A DNA stretch of 64,000 nt from the NCBI GenBank assembly GCA_007115705.1, contig QXEO01000881.1, forward strand, positions 186,001 to 250,000. Direction: 5' to 3'. Numbering within the stretch: the first letter of the stretch is position 1; the number at the start of each line of letters is the position of its first letter. Below, piece after piece: positions 34,684 through 44,755 of this stretch. The notes under the pieces were generated by a model. That model made no database searches. It was not told the origin of the DNA and was given only the letters and a program-made list of their open reading frames with translations. Source of the stretch: Dactylis glomerata. Its lineage: Eukaryota > Streptophyta > Magnoliopsida > Poales > Poaceae. The translations under genes were made by a program, and so were the position numbers.

Positions 34684-35448
34684 ATGAGGTTACCACCTGA
34701 TTCCAAAGCCCAATGCCACCAAAGTCTACCTCATCCCGACCTACGATGTTGTGAGGCACCTCTCCAAATCCATGGAACCTTGTTCCTACCCATGAGAGCT
34801 TCGTTAGATCCCCTTTCCCTGAAGGATAGTTCATCTTCGAGAAATGATCAAGTTGTTCAGCGCCTTTCGACAACTATGAAGACGGTTGCTAAAGGAATTC
34901 TTAAGGACCATCTGGTACCTGTGGCAAGTAGCACGACTTGCTCCGGTAACTTGAGTGGGTTCAACAATGCTGGTTATAAGCCGACCTTCCATCCCTTAAA
35001 GGTGCCAATACCTCTAACAGAGTCCACCTTGTTTACCCCTATGAAATGCTTGAGAAGACTACAAAGGGATGCCATCCAAATTCCTCGGGATGTGTGGTCT
35101 CATCATGTTCGTGGGGCAAGCGTGCAATACTTGACACTGGGTCATCTTCTGAGATTCTACAATAAAAATCAGCTAAAGAGCAACAAGGAGTATGGTGATG
35201 ACCTGTATGCTGTCATGGCCTTGGTAAGGACCGACCAAGAAAAGGCTAGATACACATTCTTGGACGATGTGGACTACCTTGTTGAAGACAACGCGATGGA
35301 TGATATCTGCCTATCACCAGAATTGGATGGAACCCATGGTGTGCCCACTTTTGAACAATGTCATGACCATCAAGTCATTGAAAAGGGCGACATCAAGAAA
35401 AATGGCGCAACGATGAATTCAAGCTGGGAACAAAATGCAAGTGCCTAA
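34684..35448 (+). CDS. Element B ORF3: unknown protein
   Basis: 254 residues, intact, about 130 bases before the 3' LTR. I do not recognise any domain. The middle has a basic helix-like stretch (MKCLRRLQRDAIQIPRDVW) and the sequence GHLLRFYNKNQLKSNKEYG; the C-terminal third is acidic. The N-terminal 60 residues are Pro/Ser/His-rich and may not be a genuine coding segment, in which case a shorter protein from a later ATG is possible. There is no signal peptide or membrane span. Its position after the gag-like genes corresponds to that of env-like or accessory ORFs in other elements. It may have its own promoter (34626). Confidence 0.55.
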   Translation: MRLPPDSKAQCHQSLPHPDLRCCEAPLQIHGTLFLPMRASLDPLSLKDSSSSRNDQVVQRLSTTMKTVAKGILKDHLVPVASSTTCSGNLSGFNNAGYKPTFHPLKVPIPLTESTLFTPMKCLRRLQRDAIQIPRDVWSHHVRGASVQYLTLGHLLRFYNKNQLKSNKEYGDDLYAVMALVRTDQEKARYTFLDDVDYLVEDNAMDDICLSPELDGTHGVPTFEQCHDHQVIEKGDIKKNGATMNSSWEQNASA

Positions 35449-35549
35449 GGAAGCATCAAGATACCACCAAGCAAAATCTCCTTTAAGGGTGGTAGCACCC
35501 TAGTCCCCTTTAGGATCCCTAAGCCTTGTAACCTTCCTTCAATCTCGAG

Positions 35550-35576
35550 GACGAGATTCCTTTAAGGGTGGTAGTC
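35550..35576 (+). promoter_or_regulatory. Polypurine tract of element B
   Basis: The sequence gaggacgagattcctttaag leads to aagggtggtag, ending two bases before the 3' LTR starts at 35577. It would prime plus-strand synthesis. The gaggacga...tttaagggtgg phrase is the usual end of Tekay/Del-type interiors. Confidence 0.8.
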
Positions 35577-38500
35577 TGTAACGACCCAAGATTTATCAAA
35601 TTTTGGGGGAAAATTTTTGTTTTTATTTTGCTTGAGATGATTGAATTTTCACAGGAATTTAAAACTTTTGAGTCTATTTGAAAGCTTTATTAGAAAATAT
35701 ATTAAACCTTCTATTATTCTCTTGAAGGACTTCTTTGAGAAAGATCAAGTATCCAAATACTATTTTCCTTTCTTTTACTCAAACTTATGCAAGCTAACTT
35801 ACATGGATTTGATTTTCAAAAGTATTATAAAGTTGGTATTTCAAAACTATGTTTGAGTGTGGTTTTCAACTATTATTTTATAAACTACTATTTTATTATT
35901 TTATTACTTTAGAAAGAATTGAGTTCCAACTCTATTTCTATTATTTTATGCAAGCAAAGCCTTAGGCTTAATTGAGATCTTTTATTAAAAAAACCTTGTT
36001 TTGATTTTGAAAACATGTTTGATGTTGGTTTAAAACCTTTCTGTGGATTCTACAAAATTTTAGAAATTGATTTGACCTTGTTTGGATGCTTTATGCAAGA
36101 CCTAAGAAAGAAATAAGAAAAAAAAACAAAAAAGGAAAAGAAGAAAGAAAATAAAAATAGAAAAGGGCCCCCGGGGAAACGTTTCGGCCCAGAAGGAGAA
36201 GCAGCCCGCAGCCCACCTAGCCCAATCCCGAACCGGTATCCCTCTCCCCTTTCCATCTCACTGACAGGTGGGACCCGCATGTCAGCATCATCACCTCCAC
36301 CTTTTCCTCTCTTCTCTCTGGAAACGGAGCTCGCCGGAGTAACTCCCCCACTAATTTCTCGCGAGTAATGACCATCAATCCCTGGCCTATAAGTAGCCCT
36401 CGACTCCCTCTCCCTTTCCCCTTCTCTCTGCTGCCGATTGCGCCGCCAGGCTGGCAAAATCTCTCATCGGAGGCCGCAGGTACCAGCGGCCATTCCTGCT
36501 CAAATCCGACGCCATCGGTGAACCCCGCGTCTCCTCCTCTACCCTATCTCCTCCCCTACCTCCGGCGCCCCCTCTGACGTTTTTCGTTTGATTTATCTAG
36601 CAGCAAATCGAGCTCCTCTTCTTCAAGCCGAAGCTCCTGCCGCCCGCATCACCTCCAGCCGCACCATTCGCCCACGTCAGGATGCAATCGACAACGTCGA
36701 CCAAGTTTTCGAGCCCGCCGTGTCTCCCTGATCATTGTCGTGACATCGCCGCCGTCCAGAACTCACCGGAGCATCGCCGGAGTTCGACCTCTGCACGCCT
36801 CGCCGGCGAAACCCGCCGGAAACCCTAGCCTCACTGTGAGCTCTCCCTCCTCTCTCTGTGAACCGTCAGATCTTGATCGATCGGCCCGAACTAACCACTT
36901 ATTCGAAAGGGTACTGGACGATCTGACCCGTCCAGATCCCATAAGATCCAACGCCCCAGAATGCTAATCCTCCCAAACCGGTACGGGCCAATCAGATTAG
37001 ACCACGTGGCAGCCCTCTGTTAAAACAGAAACTCGAATTAGAAATTGAAATCAGAATTTAGCTGAAATTTTGAAAAATCATATCTTTCGATCCATAAGTC
37101 CAAAAATAGCAAATGGGATACCGTTGGAAACCTTGAAACCTGTAGAATCCAGCAGTACCATAAAATCTTATATTTTATGGGTCCAATTTGAAACTAATTT
37201 CAAATTGGGTTTGAACCTTCTTTTGTTTGTTTAATTCATATCTATTGAACCATGTATCCAAAAATTACAATTTTGTAGTCTTTGGAAAGCCCTTGATCTG
37301 TAGAACACCCTAGGATCAAGAAAATCCAGATTTGATACGTGCATACACTTTGTGCATTCAAATCTTCTTAAATCACTATTTTGGCCATATCTTGAATTCT
37401 AAAATTTATTTTAGAATAAATCCAATTGCAATAGCTTTGTTTTACTGCAAGCTGTCCAGTAGCATCACTCCCATATTTTCTAGAGCCAGTTCACAATTAC
37501 TCAATTCTAATATGAGGATCTGAGTAAATTCTACTATAGGATCAAAACTACTTCTTTAAGATTATCCTTTTCTACCTGGTGAACCCTATGATCATCCCTA
37601 GACATCATTGTTGTCTGAACAACATCTTGACCAAGATCACATCTACTTAGACCAATCTTATCTAGGTCACACCTATTCAAGTTACAATTGTGTTGCTTGA
37701 GTAAAGTGTGATACATCTCAATCATAGTTACTATTCTTACTATCCTTGCGGTGTTGATCTAATCAATATTTTAGCACCTATCCAATATTCCATGTACCCA
37801 ATAGAAACCTTAAGCCATAAACCCAAATGTGATCTACCCATACTCGATCCCTTGTCCATTAGATCTTGATTTCATGTGTAGGATTATTCAATTAACAAAT
37901 GAGTTAATTGAGTAAATCAACATATCACAAACCCTTACCCAAGCCTTTATGTAACATGTACTATTTTGAGAAAGTGCCATCACACTTTATCTAGTAGTGT
38001 TATGTTGCATCGTCCTAAACTCATGTAAACCTATTCACATATTTTGTCTAATTCATGTGTATACTCAAATTGCAATCGTGCTACTTGAGTAGAATATGAA
38101 TTCATCATAAACCTAAATCCTATATTGGTTAATATGGTAATATTATAACCCATACCGTAGTGTGTGTTATACACCAAGTTGACCGATAAACCATTGAGCC
38201 ATGTCCTCAAATATCAATCACTCATACCCAATCCAAAGCCTACCTAGTTTTGTTCACATGTGTTAAACTATTCAACTTGCAAAAGTGCAAATTGAGTAGT
38301 CCAAGCACTCTTAAAACCTAGCCTAGTGCCTAAGTGTGATTTATACTATTCAAAGAATAAATGTTGTTACACTTATTCAAATAGTATTTTAGTTGCACAA
38401 TCCCACACCCATGTGAATTATTTTTCCACATGAGCTATTCTGAAACTCTCTCATGCTTGATAAAGCATAAAGACCTCATCCATTATATAATGCCTAGTCC

Positions 38501-40054
38501 CAATTTATCTCTCAAATCTTACTGATCTCTCCCAATTAAACTCTTCGATTCATATCTCACAAATCATGAACCTATACCACATCCCTCTTATCATAACATC
38601 TCATTACAAACTAAATCGTTGAACCAACCCCTTTTAATTGTTTGATTTGTTTGATTGAATTTGTATGGTGTGTTTATGTTATGCTATTTCTTGTGCTATA
38701 GTTGTGCGAAGAGCTGCGTGCTTAGTTGAGAGAAGCGGAACGTCGTGATCTTCAGAAAGGCAAGTGACACACATGTCCCCTACCCATTTTACTTATGCAT
38801 TAGTAATTTCACCTCTTGTAGTATGCATGATAGGTGTTTTACTCAACTGTTTTATCAAATGCTTAGATCCTAGTAGTGTGTAGCTATCCCTCAAACCCCA
38901 CTTGATAGGATGCTAAATACTTTGTTAACTTTGATGCCATGCTAAGATCACTTGAAAAGTGTTTTGTGAAAAGTTAATAACTTCAACTAAAATGAAACAC
39001 CTGGGTGGATTGGTATGTTGATGGAGGTGGTGTTGAGTGGCGACCTGGGGCTACACTACGTGTAGTTGCTGCCTGGGCGTACACTTGTGGATGGCCACCC
39101 AGGAACAAAGAGATGGCTATGTCTTCCATGCTTAGCGTACTTCCAGTGCAGCCTTATGACATTATGGGCTCTGTCTTGACTGATTAGAATGTGGGAGTGC
39201 AACTAGGCGCGAGAAGATGGTGGTAGATGAATTATAGGTTGGGAGCGGATCTTGCCAGTTAGTTGCCCTCTCCTTCTAAAAGGTCTCGTTTCAATTCATG
39301 TATGGGCATGAAATGAATCGTAAGGTGAAAGTGCACAACCCTTGCAAGGTGTTTAAATCTAATCGATTAGCCGTGTCCTCGGTTATGGACAATTGAGTCT
39401 CTAGACAAGGAATGTACAGAATAATCTCATCACCTCTTTTGAATATTTAAAATCTGTCTAGAAACTCCTAGGTAGGAACTAAGGACCATACACTCCGAGG
39501 GGTGGTGGTGCCTGAGGTTCCGACTTTGTCGAATCTCGCCCAGTGCTACATGCCTAGCTAGTATGTGGTTATTGGGGGTTACCTCGACCCTTGAAAATAT
39601 AAAACTTTGAAAGTTTTACTTCAAGAAAGAACTATAGAATAAAACTGGCTTTATGCAAAGCAGCCTGTGAGATCCACTAGCCAAATATCCATGTAGATAG
39701 GCTCCTCACAACAGCCACCAAATATGTGTCATTTGCCAGTACATCATTGTACTGACCCCTCTGGGGCTGCATATTCAACGTGCAGGTTTTACTTCGAGTA
39801 AGGAACCAGGATTAGGATCTCGAGCTTACATTCCAACATGTCTGCCTGTGGCACGTGATGATGATGGAGGCTCCTTGCCACTCTGTCTTTCCGCTGTGTA
39901 AATTGTAAGATTTAAGTACCTTGTATCTGGATCCGCGATGTAATCTTGATACTATGCAATGAATCTTTCATTTTGTTCTGTGGTGCTATCATTGATCCAG
40001 GGAATAGCACTTAACACAGATGTTCCACCTTGTTCTCAAGGTTGGGGCGTTACA
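35577..40054 (+). repeat. 3' LTR of element B (4,478 bp)
   Basis: Direct copy of 27186-31665. Differences noticed: C to T near 36682 and 36728, G to A near 36966, T to A near 39408, one A fewer in the A-run near 36120 and one C fewer near 36555. Three of the four substitutions are transitions at CpG sites. Confidence 0.93.
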
Positions 40055-40059
40055 GTACC

Positions 40060-40866
40060 AACTCACATCTGTCGCGGAAAGAGGGTGGATGGCAAAGCAG
40101 TAAAGCACGATCACCGACAACTCACCTCTGAGTTCATCGCATATAGACTTTCCAACCAAATCTCGTCACTTCCAACAATGAGCATCAAGACAGTCATGGA
40201 GCTTGTGAAAGCTCTCTTTCACTATGATGTGAAATACAGCAAGGCATGGAAAGCGAAGCAAGCTGCATTCAGGATGTTGTATGGTGATTGGGAAGAAGCA
40301 TACAACCGAATTCCTCGGTTGTTGTTAGCAATGGCCGACGCAAACCCGGGCATGGTTCATGTGGTAGAGCCTTATGGACAGGAAACAAGGATTTACAATG
40401 GAAGAACAGTCCGAGTATTTGGCCGTGCATTTTGGGCTTTTGAGCAAAGCGTGAAAGCTTTCGAGCATTGTAGACCGGTAATCTCCGTTGATGGCACATC
40501 CTTGACCGGGCAATATAGGGGGACTCTCTTGGTTGCAATAGCAAATGATGCCAACAACCGTTTGGTTCCTTTGGCATTTGCTTTCGTTGAGGCGGAGAAC
40601 AACAATAAATGGGAGTGGTTTTTTCACCTTTTGAGGACCAAGGTATTACCGCCACAAAGGGAAATTTGTGTCATCTCAGATCGACATCAAGGAATTCTCG
40701 CGGCGGTAAATATTGAAATTCTAGGGCATGCTCCTTTGCACCATAGATGTTGCATGAGGCATTTCTGTTCAAACTTCTATAGGGCATGTGGTAGCAAGGA
40801 GTTGACCGATGATCTTCAAGATTGTTGTCTCGCTTTCACTGACCGTCATTTCGCTAACTTGTACAT
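40060..40866 (+). pseudogene. mudrA: MULE transposase, central catalytic fragment
   Basis: It continues the N-terminal fragment after element B. Seen here are the DDE-type transposase core with the first Asp in VISVDGTSLTGQYRGTLL, the second Asp in VISDRHQGILAAV, and the C-X-H-type motif HHRCCMRHF that follows in MULE proteins. No stop occurs inside this stretch. It ends inside a codon at 40866, where element E is inserted; after removing E and one TACAT copy the frame goes on at 49334. Confidence 0.9.
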
Positions 40867-42502
40867 TGATACGTCTCCAACGTATCCATAATTTTTGATG
40901 CTCCATGCTTATTTTACACCATTTGCTTAGTGTTTTGTTACACTTCGTGGAACTTTTATGCATTTTCTAGAACTAACCTACTAACAAGTCGCCACAGTGC
41001 CAGTTCCCTATTTTCTGCTGTTTTTGTGTTTCAGAAAAGTTACACAGGAAATATTCTCAGAATTGGACGAAACCAAATCCAGTCGCCCAAAATTTTACCG
41101 AAGCTTCCAGAGAACCGAAGAGGAGACGGAGTGGGGCCACGAGGGGCCCTCACACCAGGGCGGCGTGGCCAGGGGCTGGGCCGCGCCCCCTATGTGTGAG
41201 ACCACCTCGGTCCACTCTTGACGATGCCCCTTCGCCTATAAAGACCCCCCGACGGGAAAAACCTAAAAATCCGATCAGTTTTCCAGAACACATCGCGATC
41301 CGCTGCCGCCGTCGACCCGAAGATCGGGAGGGTCCAGAAGCTCTTCCCGGCACCCTGCCGGAGAGGGGAATCGCCACCGGAGGTCTTCTTCATCGCCATG
41401 CTTGCCTCCGGAGCGATGAGTGAGTAGTCTACCTTAGATTATGGGTCCATAGCAGTAGCTAGATGGTTGTCTTCTCCACCATGTGCTTCATGTTTAGATC
41501 TCATGAGCTGCCCTACATGATTGAGATCACCGTTATGTAATTCTACATGTTTGGTTTGTTGGGATCCGATGAATATTGGTGTTATGCTTGAGTTGATGTA
41601 CTGAAATTTATCTTATGTTATCTCTATGTTGTTTATGATCTTGCATGCTCTTCGTTGTTAGTAGCTATCTTGGCCGAGTAGTTGCTAGTGACTCCAAGAG
41701 GGGGTATTTATGCTTGATAGTGGGTTCATGCCTCTATTTAATCTGGGGGAGTGACAGAAACCTCTAAGGTTGTAGATGTGCTATTGCTACTAGGGGGAAA
41801 ACAACATTCATATGCTCGAGGGCATATGCTTTATTTACATTACACACTTTGCTTAATGCAATTATCTGTTGTTCGCAACCTAATACTCATGGGGTGTTCG
41901 GACGATATCCCCGTGAGTGGATTATTAGTCATAGATGCAGTTGGATGGCGGTCTATGTATCTTGTTGTAATGCCCAGAGTAAATCTCATAGTAATCCTCT
42001 CATCATATGCACGTTGTCTTTATTCTATTAATTGCCCAACTATAATTTGTTTACCCAGCATGCATTATTTTATCTATGGAGAGACACCGCTAGTGAACTA
42101 TAGACCCTGGTCCTATTTCCTTTATATTGCTATCACCTGTTTACTTTACTCGCACGGTTTACTTTACTCGCATACTATTATCACTTTCCACTCGATACGC
42201 TCATACCCTTTGTTTCAAGCAAACCGGTGATATTGACAACCTCATCGTAAGTTGGGAACAAAGTATTTGGTTGTGTTGTGTGCAGGTTCCGCATTGCAGC
42301 TAGCAAAGCAAAGCTTGGACGAGGTGCCCTATAAATTGTCCTGAGCTGTCGCAAGCTAGTCAGCATCACCTTCAGTCGTTTATCTGCTCCTCTCCTGAAC
42401 GATAAACCTTGGTTTCTTACTGAGGGAAAATCTTGCTGCTATATTCATCATACCTTCCTCTTGGGGTTCCCAACGGGCTGGTCATTTACCAGGCATCAAG
42501 CA
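40867..42502 (+). repeat. 5' LTR of element E
   Basis: It starts TGATACGTCTCCAACGTATC. TATAAAG at 41237-41243 is the likely TATA box. The downstream GC-rich segment (41250-41425) holds a reading frame that is kept open in most LTR copies of this family in the window. It ends just before an 8-base spacer and the primer binding site. Confidence 0.9.
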
Positions 42503-42510
42503 ATATTTTC

Positions 42511-42528
42511 TGGCGCCGTTGCCGGGGA
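42511..42528 (+). promoter_or_regulatory. Primer binding site of element E (tRNA-Asp)
   Basis: TGGCGCCGTTGCCGGGGA is complementary to the 3' end of plant tRNA-Asp, as in other Athila-group elements. Confidence 0.9.
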
Positions 42529-42691
42529 GGAAGAATAAGACTTCTGCGAGGGGAGTTTTTCGCACGCACATCCTTTACTTTGATTATTGTTTTGCTTTAC
42601 TTTATTTTTACTTGCATTGTTTTATCAAAAAACCCAAAAAAATTAGAATCATTTGTAGTTGTTTTTACTTGTCTGCTTTTAGTTTGCTAGA

Positions 42692-44755
42692 ATGGCTACT
42701 CCTGAAAACACCTAGTTGTGTGACTTTACTAGCACGAACAATAGTGATTTTATCTGCACTCCTATTGCTCCACCTGCTCCTGCTGCAAATTTTTATGAGA
42801 TTAAGCCTGCTTTGTTAAACCTTGTTATGAAAGAGCAATTTTCTGGTGCTAGTACTGATGATGCTGCAGCTCATCTCAACAATTTTGTTGAGCTATGTGA
42901 GATGCAGAAATATAAGGATGTTGAAAGTGATATTATTAAGCTTAAGTTGTTTCCTTTTTCTTTGAGAGGAAAAGCTAAGGATTGGTTGCTGTCTTTGCTT
43001 AAAAATAGTATTGATTCATGGGCTAAGTGTAAGGATGCTAATATTGGTAGATACTATCCTCCTGCTAAGATTATAGCTTTGCATAGCAATATTATGAAGT
43101 TTAGTCAGTTTGATAATGAACATGTTGCTCAAGCTTGGGAAAGAATGAAATCAATGATAAAGAATTGCCCCACTCATGGACTGACTACTTGGATGATTGT
43201 TCAAACTTTTTATGTAGGACTGAATTTTTCTTCGAGGAACCTACTTGATTCAGCTGCTGGAGGCACTTTTATGTCCCTTACCTTGGGCGCCGCAACAAAG
43301 CTTCTTGACAATATGATGGTAAATTACTCTGAATGGCACACCGAGAGAGCTCCACAAGGTAAGAAGGTAAATTCTGTTGAGGAAACCTCTTCCTTGAGTG
43401 ATAAGATTGATGCTATTATGCTTATGCTTTCAAATGATAGGACTCGTGTAGATCCTAATAATGTTCCTTTGGCCTCTTTGGTTGCTCAAGAAGAGCATGT
43501 TGATGTAAACTTCATTAGAAATAATAATTTCAACAACAATGCTTATAGGAACAATTTTGCTAGTAACAATTATAGACCGTATCCTTCTACCAATGGTAAT
43601 GGTTATGGTAACTCTTATGGTAATTCCTCCAACAACACTAGGGCCGCGCCCTCCGAGCTTGAGGTAATGCTCAAGGACTTCATCGGTAAGCAAAATGTTT
43701 TTAACAAGTCAGTTGAGGAAAAGTTAGGCAAAATTGATATTCTTGCTTCTAAAGTTGATAGCCTTGCTCATGATGTTGAACTTCTTAAATTAAAAGTGTT
43801 GCCTAATGAGGTGAAAGAGAACAATGTTTTTGCTACTGCTAATGCTATCCAAGTTAGAATAGATGAAAATGTTAGGATGCTAGCAGAATTGCATGCCAGG
43901 TGGGAAAGAGAAGATGAGATGGCTAGAAAGATGAAGGTATGTACCATTACTACCTCTAATGATGTTGCTCCTAATTCTAGCAATCCTCTTACTTTGATTG
44001 GTGTAGATAAAACTCCTACTCCTTGTGTCAAAAAGCCTAAAACTGCCAAAACTTTTTCTCAAAAGAGTGCTGAAATTTTTCGGAGTGTAGGAGATGATAG
44101 CTCTACTTCCTTTAATGATTTTGATGTTGATGGCTGCAATATATCTGAAGTTATTTTGTTCTTGCAAAAGCTTGCTTTGACTCCCAATGCTAGTTCTTTA
44201 AATGTTGCTTTTACTAAGCATATTACCAATGCTCTTATGAAAATTAGGGATGAAAAGTTGAAGCAAAAAGCTTTTGTTCCCAAGAAGTTAGAAGATGGTT
44301 GGGAACCCATCATTGATATGCATGTTAATGGTTTTGATTGCCATGCTTTATGTGATCTAGGTGCTAGTATTTCTATTATGCCTAGAAAGATTTATGATAT
44401 GCTCTATTTACCACCGCTTGAAAAGTGTTATTATGATGTTCCTATTGCTGATGTTGCTAAGAAGAAACCTTTGGGAAGAATTAATGATGTTCTTATTGTG
44501 GTTAACAATAACCTTGTTCCCGTTAATTTTCTTGTCATGGATGTTGAATGCAATGCTTCATGTCCTATTATTTTGGGAAGACCCTTTCTTCGAACTGTAG
44601 GTGCCATCATTGATATGAGGGAAGGCACCATCAAATATCAATTTCCACTCAAGAAAGGTATAGAACACTTCCCTAGAAAGAGAAAGAAATTAGTGTTTGA
44701 CTCTATTCTTAGAGCAAATTATGAGCTTGATGCTTCATCACTTGATATTACTTGA
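42692..44755 (+). pseudogene. gag: Element E gag-protease (Athila type), one early stop
   Basis: The expected ATG is at 42692, but codon 8 is TAG (42713-42715); the frame is then open from 42716 to 44755 (679 residues). The gag core shows FSGASTDDAAAHLNNFVELCE, LFPFSLRGKAKDWL and FSQFDNEHVAQAWERMK, the retrotransposon gag fold. A low-complexity Asn/Tyr linker follows near residues 265-310. A retropepsin lies at about residues 525-640, with active site CDLGASISIMP and flap/end IILGRPFLRTVGAIIDM. No zinc knuckle is seen. The gene stops right after the protease with no pol, so proteins would have to be complemented in trans. The early stop would prevent gag translation from the first ATG unless a later start is used. 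Confidence 0.88.

Larger units (their letters stand above)
27186..40054 (+). mobile_element. Element B: non-autonomous Gypsy-type LTR retrotransposon with 4.48-kb LTRs
   Basis: Two almost identical direct repeats of 4,480 and 4,478 bp start TGTAACGACCC and end GGGGCGTTACA. They enclose a 3.9-kb interior. Initiator tRNA-Met primer binding site follows the left LTR and a polypurine tract with the phrase ctcgaggacgagattcctttaa precedes the right LTR; that phrase and the TGTAAC start are typical of Tekay/Del chromoviruses. A perfect 5-bp duplication GTACC flanks the element (27181-27185, 40055-40059). The interior codes for three proteins and no protease, reverse transcriptase or integrase, so it needs a helper. 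The LTRs are so alike that insertion must be very recent. Confidence 0.92.

Noticed and set aside
27186..40054. 4.48-kb direct repeats as a segmental duplication
   Set aside because: TG/CA termini, a 5-bp flanking duplication, a tRNA-Met primer site and a polypurine tract show that they are LTRs.
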